A stretch of 64,000 nt of DNA from CAVPXC01 sp963709505 (GCA_963709505.1 CAVPXC010000013.1:1-64000), one strand, 5' to 3'. Shown: positions 7,912-18,588, counted from the first letter of the stretch. Made by a program: numbers and translations. The notes: a model not told the origin generated them from the sequence alone.

Positions 7912-9009
7912 ATGTTCGAAAGCTTGATCAACGTTGAAAAGCGATATAACGAACTGTCTGAGCTCATGGCCGATCAAGAGATCGCCTCAGACTACGAGCA
8001 GATGGCCCGGCTCGCCAAGGAGCGCTCCGACCTGCACGAGATGGTGGAGACGTATCGGCGCTACCAGGCCGTCCAGCGCGAGTTGGACGATGCCCAGTTG
8101 CTGCTTCATGATGCCGACCAGGACCCGGAACTGCAAGAGCTCGCGCGCGAGGAAGTGACGCGGTTGGAGGCTGAGGTCGAGACTATCGAACAGACTCTGC
8201 GTTTGATGCTGTTGCCTTCGGATCCGACTGACTCTAAGAATGTCATCGTCGAGATTCGCGCAGGCACCGGCGGCGATGAGGCTGGCCTTTTTGCTGCCGA
8301 TCTCTACCGCATGTACTCGCGCTGGGCCGAGGCGCAACGCTATAAGGTAGATGTCTTGAGCCACAACGAGACCGGGATCGGTGGTTTCAAAGAAGTGATC
8401 TTCTCGGTGCGCGGCCAGGGCGCTTTCTCTCGGCTCAAGCACGAGAGTGGCGTCCACCGGGTCCAGCGCGTTCCAACCACTGAATCGCAGGGCCGAATCC
8501 ATACTTCTACCGCCACTGTGGCAGTTCTGCCCGAGATGAGCGAGGTCGAAGTCGAGATCAGCCCCAATGACCTTCGTGTTGACGTCTTCCGCGCTGGCGG
8601 CCCAGGTGGACAAAGCGTTAATACCACCGACTCAGCCGTGCGCCTGACCCACCTGCCGACGGGTCTGGTCGTATCGTGCCAGGACGAAAAATCGCAACTT
8701 CAAAACCGTGCGCGGGCGCTGCAGATTCTGCGGGCCCGGCTGTATGCTTTGGAGATGGATCGTCAGGTCGAGGCCCAAAGCGAGGCGCGACGCAGTCAGG
8801 TCGGCTCAGGAGAGCGCAGTGAGAAGGTGCGGACCTATAATTTTCCGCAGAACCGGGTCACCGACCATCGCGTAGGGCTTACACTGCATCGGTTGGACAG
8901 TGTGCTTGAGGGTGACCTGGACGAATTGATCGAGGCCTTGATCACGTCGGAACAAGCTGATCGGCTAGCCCGACTGGGCGAGCAGATGGACAACAACGCG
9001 CTGATGTGA
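7912..9009 (+). CDS. prfA: Peptide chain release factor 1
   Basis: A 365-aa class I release factor that recognises UAA/UAG and triggers peptide release on the ribosome. The GGQ catalytic motif is in AGGPGGQSVNTTDSAVR, and the codon-recognition site is of the RF1 PxT type (RVQRVPTTESQGR). Length matches the family. Start ATG 7912 gives the usual N-terminus (MFESLINVEKRYNELSELM). prmC, encoding the enzyme that methylates the GGQ glutamine, follows, a common pairing. Confidence 0.96.
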   Translation: MFESLINVEKRYNELSELMADQEIASDYEQMARLAKERSDLHEMVETYRRYQAVQRELDDAQLLLHDADQDPELQELAREEVTRLEAEVETIEQTLRLMLLPSDPTDSKNVIVEIRAGTGGDEAGLFAADLYRMYSRWAEAQRYKVDVLSHNETGIGGFKEVIFSVRGQGAFSRLKHESGVHRVQRVPTTESQGRIHTSTATVAVLPEMSEVEVEISPNDLRVDVFRAGGPGGQSVNTTDSAVRLTHLPTGLVVSCQDEKSQLQNRARALQILRARLYALEMDRQVEAQSEARRSQVGSGERSEKVRTYNFPQNRVTDHRVGLTLHRLDSVLEGDLDELIEALITSEQADRLARLGEQMDNNALM

Positions 9010-9132
9010 ACCAGCGCCTGGTAAGAAAACAACCTGGCCAGAAGGACCTGGCCGCGTGCAATGAGGCACGGGACGTCGGTTGGGATCCGGCCAGTTGGTT
9101 GGCCGGCAGAATCGTAAAGGAGCCAATTTCTA

Positions 9133-10140
9133 ATGAAGGACCGGACGCTTTCGGTACGCATGGGGGTGAATGGGAACGGATCGGTGGGAGCGATCGTGCC
9201 ACCAGTTACGCAATTCCGATGGCAGCTGGATCCCAGCACAACCGTTGGGCTGGCGATGGTTGCTGCCACCCGTCGCTTAAAGAGCGCTGGCGTTGACACC
9301 GCTAAGTTGGATTGTGAGGTTCTATTAGCCTATGTATTGGGTTGCACACGGGCCCAGTTGTACACGCATCCGGAGCGGCTGCTGACACCGTCGGAGCGTG
9401 AGCGCTTCGAGGGACTGATCGAACGTCGTTTTTCGCGCGAGCCTGTGGCCTACCTGGTAGGTGAAAAAGCGTTCTACGGACTAGATTTGATGGTTGATCC
9501 GCGCGTTCTGATCCCGCGACCGGAAACGGAGTTACTGGTTGATCTCGTGCTCGACCTTGTCGCCCAGGCCGATCGAATCCACGGGCAGACAGAGGGAGGC
9601 AACGGCAACGGCCCTGCTGGTGCTGATGCTCCCCTCATTCTGGTGGCGGATATCGGCACCGGCAGCGGCGCTGTGGGGCTGGCTATCGCGGCAAACAGCT
9701 CATCGACCCAAATCTATGCGGTAGATATCTCAGCCGGCGCGCTGGAGGTGGCCCAGGCCAACGCAGCCCGCCATCATCTGGCGGACAATGTGCGCTATCT
9801 GCAAGGCGATCTGTTGGAGCCTCTGCCGGTGTCGGTCGACGTGATCGTAGCGAATCTGCCCTATGTAGCGCTGAATGAGTGGCCAGATCTGGCGCCTGAC
9901 ATCATGCAGTTCGAACCTTCCCTTGCGCTGGCCGGAGGCGTCGATGGCCTGGCCTTGATTCGCCGGTTGTTGGAGCAGGCCCCCGCCAAGTTGCGGCCCC
10001 ACGGAGTTGTTCTTTTGGAGATCGGCGCCTCTCAGGGCACTGCCGTGGCCGCGCTGGCCGGCCAGCACTTTCCCGATGCTTTTGTGGAGGTCGTGTCGGA
10101 CTATGGCTATCACGATCGCATTGTGCGGGTGCAGACTTAG
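9133..10140 (+). CDS. prmC: Release factor glutamine methyltransferase
   Basis: A 335-aa HemK-family SAM methyltransferase acting on the GGQ glutamine of release factors. It shows the N-terminal helical domain (LDCEVLLAYVLGCTRAQLY), the conserved FYGLDLMVDPRVLIPRPETE block, the SAM motif ADIGTGSGAVGLA, and the catalytic tetrapeptide as NLPY rather than the commoner NPPY. A Gly/Asn-rich insertion lies near residues 150-162. Start ATG 9133 is preceded by AAAGGAG. The N-terminal 30 residues are less typical, so translation may begin a little later. Confidence 0.92.
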   Translation: MKDRTLSVRMGVNGNGSVGAIVPPVTQFRWQLDPSTTVGLAMVAATRRLKSAGVDTAKLDCEVLLAYVLGCTRAQLYTHPERLLTPSERERFEGLIERRFSREPVAYLVGEKAFYGLDLMVDPRVLIPRPETELLVDLVLDLVAQADRIHGQTEGGNGNGPAGADAPLILVADIGTGSGAVGLAIAANSSSTQIYAVDISAGALEVAQANAARHHLADNVRYLQGDLLEPLPVSVDVIVANLPYVALNEWPDLAPDIMQFEPSLALAGGVDGLALIRRLLEQAPAKLRPHGVVLLEIGASQGTAVAALAGQHFPDAFVEVVSDYGYHDRIVRVQT

Positions 10141-10144
10141 CGGT

Positions 10145-10197
10145 TACAGGTGGCAGGTGGCAGGTTGCAGAAGACCTGCCACCTGACCTGCCACCTG
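10145..10197. repeat. Short tandem and inverted repeat (GGTGGCA / CCACCTG type)
   Basis: Repeats of CAGGTGGCAGGTGGCAGGTT are followed by the inverted complement ACCTGCCACCTGACCTGCCA, giving a hairpin about 50 bases long between prmC and tsaC. A related CAAGTGGCAAGTTG series occurs at 50516-50570. Confidence 0.75.
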
Positions 10198-10223
10198 CGG
10201 CTTGATTGCGAGCGAAAAAACAC

Positions 10224-10247
10224 GAGCAGCGCCGACTGGCGCTGCTC
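10224..10247. terminator. 10-bp perfect hairpin upstream of tsaC
   Basis: GAGCAGCGCC (10224-10233) and GGCGCTGCTC (10238-10247) with loop GACT. On the minus strand it is followed by GTG then six T, so it looks like an intrinsic terminator in the minus direction, although no minus-strand gene ends here. On the plus strand it lacks a U-tract. Confidence 0.4.
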
Positions 10248-10268
10248 AACGCGTAACCACAGTGAATA

Positions 10269-10943
10269 ATGAAGCCAGAAATTGACGGCAAGAAAACGCT
10301 GCGGCTGCCCGCCGGCGAGCCGGGAGCGTTGCAGCGAGCGGTGGACAGCCTGCGCGCTGGCGGTTTGGTGGCTTTTCCCACCGATACTGTCTACGGCTTA
10401 GGCGCGCTGGTCTCGAACGAGGCCAGTATCGCGCGAATTTACGTTGCCAAGGAACGCCCTCCCGAGAAGGCCATTCCGATCCTGTTGTCCAGCGTCGAGC
10501 AAGCTCAGCTGCTACTGGGAACCTGGCCGGCATCGATGGAAGCCCTCGCCCGGTACTTTTGGCCCGGTCCATTGACGCTGGTGGTACCGTGCGGCGATCG
10601 CGTGCCTGATTTCATCACCTCGGGCAGCGGTACGGTTGCCCTGCGCGTTCCCAACCATCCGGTCACCCTGCAGATGCTGACCCTGCTTGGCCAGCCATTG
10701 GCCGTCACCAGCGCCAACCGATCGGGATCTGCCAGCCCGTTGACGGCGCAGGAGGTGCTCGATCAACTGGCGGGACGGATCGACGTTGTCGTTGACGGCG
10801 GCCAGTGTCCCGGGGGCGTGCCATCGACGGTGTTGAGCTTGGCGACCGAACCCCCGCAACTCCTGCGCGCTGGCCCGATCGACGCTTCGGCCCTGGCAGA
10901 CGTGCTTCGCCAGGGCGGATTTGAGCTTCGTGTAGTAACTTAA
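10269..10943 (+). CDS. tsaC: L-threonylcarbamoyladenylate synthase (Sua5/YciO/YrdC)
   Basis: A 224-aa YrdC-domain enzyme forming threonylcarbamoyl-AMP from Thr, bicarbonate and ATP for the t6A37 modification of ANN-decoding tRNAs. Typical blocks are AFPTDTVYGLGAL, KERPPEKAIPILL (the KxR...K nucleotide region), FWPGPLTLV, VALRVPNH and AVTSANRSG. It lacks the extra C-terminal Sua5 domain, so it is the short TsaC form. It follows prmC, an arrangement seen in several phyla. The start at 10269 gives a short leader before the domain. Confidence 0.92.
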   Translation: MKPEIDGKKTLRLPAGEPGALQRAVDSLRAGGLVAFPTDTVYGLGALVSNEASIARIYVAKERPPEKAIPILLSSVEQAQLLLGTWPASMEALARYFWPGPLTLVVPCGDRVPDFITSGSGTVALRVPNHPVTLQMLTLLGQPLAVTSANRSGSASPLTAQEVLDQLAGRIDVVVDGGQCPGGVPSTVLSLATEPPQLLRAGPIDASALADVLRQGGFELRVVT

Positions 10944-11036
10944 CTCGGTATCGGTCCGATTTTTTAGTCTTTTTGCAGCCAACGGACAGCCATACCGATC
11001 GTATGGTGGCCTTGTCGATGAAGGAGCACCGAATTC

Positions 11037-12389
11037 ATGGCAGACGTAACGATTGTGGGTGCAGGCTTGGCCGGCTCGGAGGCCGCCTGGCAAGCAGCAC
11101 AGCGGGGGCTGCACGTGCAGTTGGTCGAGATGCGACCGGAGAAGCAAACGCCCGCGCATGTCACCGGCCAGTTTGCTGAGCTAGTGTGCAGCAACAGTCT
11201 GGGGGCGACTTGGTTGGACCGCGCGTTGGGCTTACTCAAGGAGGAGCTACGCCGTCTTGGTTCCCTGGTGATCGATTGTGCTGATAGCCACGCGTTGCCC
11301 GCCGGCGGGGCGCTGGCCGTGGATCGATATGCCTTTTCCCAAGCGATTACCGATAGAGTGCAGGCCCATCCCAATGTAACTGTCGTGCGCGGCGAGCTGG
11401 AGGAGATCCCTTCCGGACCGACGATCATCGCAACCGGTCCACTGACTTCGAGCGCGCTGGCCCGTCGCATCGGGGAACTGACCGGGCAGTCACAGCTTTA
11501 TTTCTACGATGCGCTGGCGCCAATCGTTGCCCTGGACAGTGTTTCTTTGCCACCTGCCTGGCGCCAGAGCCGGTACGACCGGGACAGTGGCGAGTCTGAG
11601 GGTGATTACATCAACTGCCCGATGGACAAAGCCCAATACGAAACGTTTGTCGAGGCACTTCGCGCAGCTGAGCGCATCGTACTTCGGCCATTTGAAGCTG
11701 ATGCTGACGCCGAGCGCTTCTTTGAGGGGTGCCTGCCTATCGAGGTGTTGGCGGCCCGAAGCATCGCTGCTTTGGCCTACGGTCCCATGCGACCCGTGGG
11801 CCTGCGCGACCCGCGCACCGGTCGACGCCCCTATGCCGTAGTGCAACTGCGACAGGATAACCTGGCCGGCACCTTGTACAATATTGTCGGCTTTCAGACC
11901 AACATTAAATGGCCTGAGCAGCAGCGCATCCTGCGCATGATTCCCGGCCTGGAAAACGCGGAGTTCGTGCGGCTGGGGCAGATGCACCGCAATACCTTTA
12001 TTTGTTCGCCGAATTTGCTGCATCCGACCCTTCAGTTCCGCGGTCGGGATGATCTGTTCTTTGCCGGGCAAATCAGTGGGACCGAAGGGTATGTCGGCTC
12101 GTCGGCTGGTGGGTTGCTGGCAGGCCTCAACGTGGCACGCCAGGCCCAGGGCCAGACGCTCCTTGCATTGCCTGCTGCTACGATGATGGGGGCGCTGTTC
12201 AAGTATATCACCCACGCCGACACGAGCAGCTTCCAGCCCATGAAAGCCAACTTCGGCCTGATGCCGCCATTGGAAGAAGAAACACGCAATAAGGGGGATC
12301 GATATCAGCTCTATGCCGAGCGAGCGCTTGAGGCGCTGGCGACATTTGTCGAGAAGAACGGGGTGTTGGCGACGCTGGCGCCAAGCTGA
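11037..12389 (+). CDS. trmFO: Folate-dependent tRNA (uracil-5-)-methyltransferase
   Basis: A 450-aa FAD/methylenetetrahydrofolate-dependent enzyme making m5U54 in the T-loop of tRNA. The N-terminal FAD-binding glycine motif is IVGAGLAGSEAAW. Family-typical blocks include VEMRPEKQTPAH, FAELVCSNSLGA, ALPAGGALAVDR, FEGCLPIE, MRPVGLRDPRTG, AVVQLRQDN, YNIVGFQT and QISGTEGYVGS. Length is normal. Start ATG 11037 follows AAGGAG. It is the last gene of the run from scpA and is closed by a terminator. Confidence 0.95.
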   Translation: MADVTIVGAGLAGSEAAWQAAQRGLHVQLVEMRPEKQTPAHVTGQFAELVCSNSLGATWLDRALGLLKEELRRLGSLVIDCADSHALPAGGALAVDRYAFSQAITDRVQAHPNVTVVRGELEEIPSGPTIIATGPLTSSALARRIGELTGQSQLYFYDALAPIVALDSVSLPPAWRQSRYDRDSGESEGDYINCPMDKAQYETFVEALRAAERIVLRPFEADADAERFFEGCLPIEVLAARSIAALAYGPMRPVGLRDPRTGRRPYAVVQLRQDNLAGTLYNIVGFQTNIKWPEQQRILRMIPGLENAEFVRLGQMHRNTFICSPNLLHPTLQFRGRDDLFFAGQISGTEGYVGSSAGGLLAGLNVARQAQGQTLLALPAATMMGALFKYITHADTSSFQPMKANFGLMPPLEEETRNKGDRYQLYAERALEALATFVEKNGVLATLAPS

Positions 12390-12454
12390 CTGGTGCAGTC
12401 GGATCAAATCTTCCGTCTAGAAAGTACTGGTGGTGGGAAAACCCCCGAAGAGCG

Positions 12455-12483
12455 GGCGCGGCCGTGAGGCTTGCGCCTTTTTT
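12455..12483 (+). terminator. Intrinsic terminator after trmFO
   Basis: GGCGC (12455-12459) and GCGCC (12473-12477), with additional internal pairing, are followed by six T at 12478-12483. Confidence 0.65.
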
Positions 12484-12612
12484 GTGTTAAGTTCTGCCTC
12501 TTATATCCTTAAAACTTCGCATAGCTGGCGATTTTTCGAGCGGATTCGCTGGCCTCACGCATAACTATACGAAAAACAAGGTCGATTTAAGGCTGGCGAC
12601 ATAATCAAAGGG

Positions 12613-12642
12613 TTGATTTGCCACACGTGGGCGTGTTACAAT
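12613..12642 (+). promoter_or_regulatory. Sigma-70-like promoter of the LysM surface protein
   Basis: TTGATT (12613-12618), 18 bp, TACAAT (12637-12642), about 100 bases upstream of the start codon at 12742. Confidence 0.6.
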
Positions 12643-12741
12643 TCATGTGTGAGCGTCGAGAAGCGTGCTCGATGCTGGCGAGATAACACTGACGAACTGA
12701 ACTTGAGGCATGGGCGTTGCGCCCAGGAAGGATCAAAGATC

Positions 12742-14828
12742 ATGAAAACGACAAAGGCACGCATCCTCATAGCCGCCCTGCTGCTGGCGTTGGTGGCCAG
12801 CATCGTGCCCATGGGCGCGGCGCCGATGGCTTCCAGCGGCGACGTGATATTCAACGGCGGTTTTGAGAATGGCTTTGTGGCCAACGCCGGCTGCGGTGGC
12901 ATGGTGGGCGCAGGCTGGGGATGCTTCAATAACGGCGGTACAGCAGCGTACGGTTACTACGATGATATGTGGACCCGCACGGTGTATGCGGGCAGCCACT
13001 CACAATTGATCGAAATCAACACCAAGCAGATAGGTGGCGATGGCAACCGCAACGCCGGCATCTTCCAGACCGTGCGGGTTTATCCCGGTGCGGCGTACGA
13101 GCTGTCGTTGAAGGGCATGATCCGGGCCGACGAGCACAACACGGACGATCCGTGGCGCTACCGGGTGTACGTGGGCTTCGATTACAACGGCGGCGCCAAC
13201 TGGCAGGCAGTCAACGATTGGCGTGAGCTGCCGTGGGATACCTACTACACACGCACCGATCCGGGCAGCTTCAGCAGCTATAGCACGAAGGTGACGCCGA
13301 GCAGCCAGGCGCTGACAGTCTTCGTCCGCACGGAGCGCAAGTGGGGCACCTGGTACGAGGAGACGGACTTCAACCTCGATAACATCAGCCTGTTTGGGCT
13401 GGGCCACCCGATGCCTCAGCCGCATGACAAGATGATGCCTGCTCCGACGCAGGGCGAAGGCTATTATGCGCCGCCGGCCCAGCCGGGCGACGCCGGCGCC
13501 GGTATGGCACCGGTGCAGCCGATGGAGCCGCAGCCGATGCAGCCGATGCAGCCGCAGCCGATGCATCCGATCGAGCCGCAGCCGGGCATCCTGGCGGGGG
13601 CTACTACCCGCCGCCGGCGCAGCCGGGCGATGCGGGCGCCGGCAGCGTCCCGTCGACCTCCGCCGTGGTCTGCAGCGGTCCCAATCTGGTGATGAATGGT
13701 GGCTTCGAGAATGGCTTTGCGCCCAACGGCGTGGCCTATTATTGGACAGGCTTCACCAGCGGTGGTCGGGCCAACTACGGCTTCTACGATGAGATGTGGC
13801 CGCCGGTGGTGTCGCAGGGCAGCCACGGGCAATTGATTGAGATCAACACAAAGAATTTGCCGGATGGCACAGACCCGAACCGCTTTGCGGGCATAGCGCA
13901 GTGGCTGTGGCTGCAGCCGGGTGCGACCTACGAGATTGCCTTCGACGCCCTGATGCGCGAGGAGCCGGTGGCGGGCGACGAGGATGCCTACCGCACCTTG
14001 GTCGAGTGGGGTTACTCGACGAGCGGGCAGACCGATCCGTCCAAGATGACCTATCGCCAGATGGTGCCGCTGAAGACGATCTACCCCCGCACGGCGCCTG
14101 GCGCGATGCAGGCCTACAGCGAGCGCTTCACGGTCCCTGGCGGCCATACGACGCTGGCGATCTGGGGCTTCAAGAAATGGGCGACGGTCAACCGTGAGTT
14201 GGACGTGAACCTGGACAACGTCTCGTTGCGGCTGTGCAGCGCCGGCGCCGTGGTTCCGCCGGTCCATCCGCCGGTCCATCCGCCGACGAAGCCTGTGGCT
14301 GGCTGCACCTGGTACGTGGTCAAGCCAGGTGATACGTTGGGCACCATTGCAGCGCACTATCACACGACGGTGCAGGCCATCGCGGCTCGCAACCACATCG
14401 CCAACCCGAACTACATCTATGTCGGGCAGAAGCTGTGCATCCCCACGGCTGTGGCGGTACATCCCAAGCCGATGCCTTATGCGCAGCAGCCAGTCGCGCC
14501 GGCGGGCGGCTACTACGCGCCGCCTGCCCAGCCGGGCGACACCGGGGCCGCACCTGTCGCACCTGCCGCGCCGGCGGGCGGCTACTACGCGCCGCCTGCC
14601 CAACCGGGCGATGATGCGCCGGCTGTGGTCGAAGCCTCGGCTGCGCCAGCGCCGGTTGAGGTCGCTGCGCCTGCGCCAGCTGCCCCCAGCTCGCTGCGTG
14701 TGCAGCGCGGCGACACCCTGAGCGGCATCGCCGCCGAGCACGGCACGACGGTTGCCGAGTTAATGAAGGTGAACGACATCCAAAACGCGAATCACATCTA
14801 CGCCGGCCAAACGATCCGGCTGCCGTAA
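12742..14828 (+). CDS. Secreted LysM protein with two GGFENGF modules (one frameshift)
   Basis: ATG 12742 opens a signal peptide (ARILIAALLLALVASIVPMG). Two related beta-rich modules follow, each starting NGGFENGF (about 12853 and 13695) and resembling CBM-type carbohydrate-binding folds. Between and after them are proline-rich linkers with repeated YYAPPAQPGD units. Two LysM domains (about 14311-14452 and 14698-14825; WYVVKPGDTLGTIAAHYHTT and LRVQRGDTLSGIAAEHGTT) close the protein. A missing base near 13590 splits the gene; repaired length is about 695 aa. The combination suggests an exported protein held on peptidoglycan or another glycan. The GTG/TTG upstream extension to 12613 overlaps the promoter and is not used. 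Confidence 0.8.
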
Positions 14829-14862
14829 GATGACATGTTCTCAAATCGGGCCCGCATGTATT

Positions 14863-14910
14863 GGAGCTGTAGCCCAGGCCGGGCGCAGTCCCGTCCAGGG
14901 CTACGGCTCC
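14863..14910 (+). terminator. Hairpin after the LysM gene, possible terminator
   Basis: GGAGCTGTAGCCC (14863-14875) and GGGCTACGGCTCC (14898-14910) form a 13-bp stem with one G-U pair. No T-run follows, so termination would be factor-assisted or absent. Confidence 0.35.
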
Positions 14911-15070
14911 CGGGCCGCAGTACGGAGGTTCTAGATGGCTCTTATGGGTTGGCTGCCCATGTATCGAACACCGTGGTTTAGCTTCAACCACACCCGTAAC
15001 GACTTTCATGACGATTTTGGAAACAATCGCCCGAACATAGCGGGCAAACCGAAGGACAAGGAGAACTTCA

Positions 15071-16783
15071 ATGTCTAAGTATCGCAAGTTCATGATCGTG
15101 GTCTCGCTGGTTGCAGCGTTGACCATGTTGGCGACGATGGCCGGCGTCAGCTTCGCGGCTGGCGGTGGCAACGGCAATGGCGATGATGAGGAGGAAACCA
15201 CCTGCGTCGTCGGCTACGTCATCAATCACCGGGAGCTGCCGGTTGACGGCACCAAGTTCGATCCGCAGCTGTCGGTCCAGTACGACGGGCCCCAATCTGA
15301 TGCGGCTGCGGCTGTGGACATGACCGCCACTGCCCCCATGACCGCCACTGCTCCCATGACCGCCACCGAGGCCGTGACCGCCGCAGAGGCCACGGCCGAG
15401 CACCGCTCTTGCCGTACGAAGTGGTCGACAGCCATGGTTACTTCAAGATCGAGGATCTGGCGGTCGGCAAATGGAACTTCCTGATGCAACTGTCCAATGA
15501 CTGGGCCGGCATCGTGCCCGTGGCCGCGCGCAATGGCCTGGCCGAGACCGGTTGGACCCAGTTGGATGCAGCGCCCCAGCAAGAACTGCTACGTTGTGGT
15601 GTTCAAGATCAAGCGCGAGTACGACGTGACGGTTCGCAAATGGGAAGAGAAGCAAGACGGCACGGTGCAGCCCGGCGAGGGCTGGAAGATCACAGCCACG
15701 CCGCAGAACGATCCCTTTGCGATCAAGGACTCTGACGAGACCGAAGCCGACGGCACCACGGTCTTCACCCTGACCCCCGGCAAGTGGCTGATCGCCGAGA
15801 CGTTGAAGAAGAACTGGTCGGCAATCACGCCCCCCTCAGTGTACCTGACGCTGGACCCGTACGGCCCGACCGGTGCCATGGATGCGGTAATCTTCAAGAA
15901 CCGCGAGCCTGTGTGCTACCCCGAGATCGTGGTCGAGAAGATCGGCACAGGCACGGACGCCCAAGGGGAAGTGTATTTGGGACCCTTGGCGGGCTGGAAC
16001 ATGACCCTCAGCCGGCCGGATGGCACGATTAGCCCGATCACCCAGGCCACCGATGGCTCGGGCAAGACGACTTTCTCTCACCTGACCCCTGGCGTCTACG
16101 AGGTCAAGGAAACGCTTCAGGGCGGATGGGAGGCGGTAAGCGACAACCCACAGCAAGTCGTGGTCAAGCCCATCACGGACTGTGCCGACGACGACGATGA
16201 GAACAAAGTGGTCGAAGTGTTCTTCGAAAACAAGGAGATCGTCGGCGAGCTGAATATCTCCGGCCGCAAGCTGTTCAAGGCCTGGGAGAAGCCATATGCC
16301 GGGCAGACCGTCGGTCTGTCAGGTTGGATCATCACCGCTACCCTCAAGGGCGCCGATACCGGATGTGTATGACCGCAACCACGGTGACGGATGCGCTTGG
16401 CAACTACGAGTTCAACAGCGACAACACAAACTTCGCAGCGATGCAAATCCCCGGCGCGACGGTCACCATCTGCGAGGAGAAGACGCGATCACTGGATCCC
16501 GGTTACCGCGACCTGTGTCGATGTGCACTTCCCCTACCCGGTGCCGGTGAACTACATGGGCGCTGTGGTGAACTTCACCAACATGCAGGACCCGCCGCCC
16601 GGCGCCGCGCCCTCTTCGGCAGCGCCCAGCGTTAGCTGCGGCACGACCTACCAGGTCCGCCGCGGCGACAACCTCTCCAGCATCGCGGCCCAGTACGGCA
16701 CGTCAACCAGTGCGCTGGCCGCGGCCAATGGCATCGCCAACCCGAACCAGATTCGGGCTGGCCAGACTCTCTGTGTCCAATAA
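15071..16783 (+). CDS. Secreted SpaA-like protein with C-terminal LysM (four frame breaks)
   Basis: ATG 15071 follows AAGGAG and opens a signal peptide (FMIVVSLVAALTMLATMAGVSFA). Then come a conserved block (GYVINHRELPVDGTK), a Thr/Ala/Met-rich insert (MTATAPMTAT repeats), several prealbumin-like/SpaA-type units (VFTLTPGKWLIAETL; TTFSHLTPGVYEVKETLQGG) and a C-terminal LysM (YQVRRGDNLSSIAAQYGTS). Breaks lie near 15405, 15585, 16360 and 16490; repaired length is about 570 aa. A paralogue lies at 19482-20246. The family is surface adhesin-like, and the LysM would anchor it to the wall. Confidence 0.75.
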
Positions 16784-16840
16784 CCTGGACCAACTCTCCA
16801 CGTGGCCCAACGGACCTGATCCGTTAAGCCGATAGTTCCA

Positions 16841-16876
16841 CAAGAGGCGGGTGGCTTTTCTGCCACCCGCCTCTTG
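16841..16876. terminator. Terminator hairpin between convergent genes
   Basis: A perfect 15-bp inverted repeat CAAGAGGCGGGTGGC / GCCACCCGCCTCTTG (16841-16855 with 16862-16876), loop TTTTCT, between the SpaA-LysM gene (+) and miaB (-). Confidence 0.6.
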
Positions 16877-16899
16877 GATTCATCCAGATAGATTTGATT

Positions 16900-16923
16900 G
16901 GACCTTTCTTCTGAGAAAGGTCC
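16900..16923. terminator. Second hairpin at the miaB 3' end
   Basis: GGACCTTTCT / AGAAAGGTCC (16900-16909 with 16914-16923), loop TCTG, nine bases from the miaB stop. The GGACC/GGTCC ends resemble the palindromes at 25229-25266 and 44772-44862. Confidence 0.5.
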
Positions 16924-16931
16924 AGTCTCAC

Positions 16932-18406
16932 CTAAAGCACCAGGTTGACTTCGGAAACGCCGGCTCGTTTTGCGGCGAGGCGGCCTTGCATCGAGTAGGG
17001 GCCGGCCCAGGTAACGAAGACCTGTGCCAACTGTCCACGCCAATTCGCATTGTCTTCGAAGAAAACCAGCTTGTTCAGGCGTGTGCGGCCGCGCCACTTG
17101 CCTTTGTGGAGGTCCTCCACAAGAATCTCGACCGTCTCTCCGACATAGCGCCGGTTGATCTCAGCCTGAACGAGCGCCTGGAGCTCCTCGAGAGCCCTAT
17201 GGCGCCGGACTTTGGCCTCGTCGGATACGTCGTCCGGCATACGCCGAGCGCTGACCGTGCCGGGCCTCGGGGAATAGCGCGCCAGATGTGCCTTGTCAAG
17301 CCTGAGTTCGGCCAGCACGTCGTAGGTGCGTTGAAACTGCTCATCGCCTTCACCGGGGAAGCCGACGATGATGTCGGTGTGCACAGCGGCAGTGGGGAGG
17401 ATGTCGCGGATGTGGTTGCACCAGCCGGCGGTAGTCATCAGACGTGTAGCCACGGCGCATCGCCTCCAGGACCTGGTCGTCGCCGGCCTGAATCGGTACT
17501 TCGATGTGCTCACAGACCTTGGGCAAATCCCGCACGGCGTGCAGGATGCGATCACTCATATAGTTGGGGTGCGAAGTCAGAAACCGGATACGCCAGAGTT
17601 CGTCGATCTCGTGCACGGCGTGCAGCAAGTCGGCCAGGTCGGGCTGTTGATCGGAGAAATCGTAACCATAGCGGTCGACGATCTGGCCAAGCAGAGTGAC
17701 CTCGCGTACCCCTTGGGCGACCAGATCGCGTACTTCGGCGACGATTTCCTCCAGCGGCCGGCTGCGCTCAACCCCACGACGGAAAGGGATGATGCAGAAT
17801 GTGCAAGCATGCGAGCATCCATAGACGATGGGGACGTGCGCTGCCACCGGAGTGTGGCCATTTTGCACCAGGTGCCGCACCGACTGCAGCATGGACTTTG
17901 TTCGTCCCGGTAGTTCGTGCGGACCGTAGGACGGATCTGGGCGCGGCGACCGGATCTCCCAGCCGGCGCCGCTTGTCTCAAGATCGTCTTGAAGCGTATA
18001 GCGGGCCAGCACCTCTGCCGCGTCGATCGCCCGCGAACTCGCGTGCTAGCTCGTGTTCCATCAAATAGCCAACGAGCGGGCCGGGTTCCGAGGGTGGCAT
18101 GAAAACATCCACCCACGGGAAGCGTTGGGTGAGGGCCGTGCTGGGCTTGACACCAACCATGCAGCCCATCAAGCCGATGACCGTGTCCGGCCTGCGGCGC
18201 TTGATTGGTGCGAGAGTCCCGAGTTTTCCGATGGCCTTTTCTTCGGCGCTCTGCCGAACAACGCAGGTGTTTACTACGATCACGTCGGCGTTTTCGGCGC
18301 GTTCGGTTGGTTGGTAGCCAAGCGCTTCGAGCTGGGCCGCTACGTGTCCGCTATCGGCGACGTTCATCTGGCAGCCGAATGTGTGGATATGATAGAGTTT
18401 TGACAT
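16932..18406 (-). CDS. miaB: tRNA-2-methylthio-N6-dimethylallyladenosine synthase (two frame breaks)
   Basis: A radical SAM methylthiotransferase converting i6A37 to ms2i6A37. The N-terminal UPF0004 domain has IHTFGCQMN, VVNTCVVRQSAEEKA and GLMGCMV cysteines. The radical SAM core has CSHACTFC (CxxxCxxC), then LLGQIVDRYGYD, LTSHPNYM and VPIQAGDD. A C-terminal TRAM domain follows YSPRPGT. Frame breaks near 18033 and 17415 split it into three pieces; repaired length is about 490 aa, normal for the family. ATG 18406 is chosen because GGAGG lies seven bases upstream. It is transcribed alone. Confidence 0.88.
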
Positions 18407-18550
18407 AAAAAAACCTCCGTGCACAAGATTCGGAGGAAAGAAGGCAAAGACGCCAGGCGTTTTTGTGTCCTCCGTCGTCGATCCCTTGGTCGAGGGGGCA
18501 ACGGGAACGATATGAAGTTGGTCGGGCCTGAGAGCGCACAGCAGTGAGGC

Positions 18551-18580
18551 ATTCTAACACGTGCAGGACCGGGGTGTCAA
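18551..18580 (-). promoter_or_regulatory. Sigma-70-like promoter of miaB
   Basis: Minus strand TTGACA (18580-18575), 18 bp, TAGAAT (18556-18551). The transcript would have a leader of about 140 nt. Confidence 0.72.
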
Positions 18581-18588
18581 CAAAGAAA

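Noticed and set aside
12613..12741. Upstream start for the LysM protein
   Set aside because: The extension begins in the -35 box of a good promoter and precedes a signal peptide.
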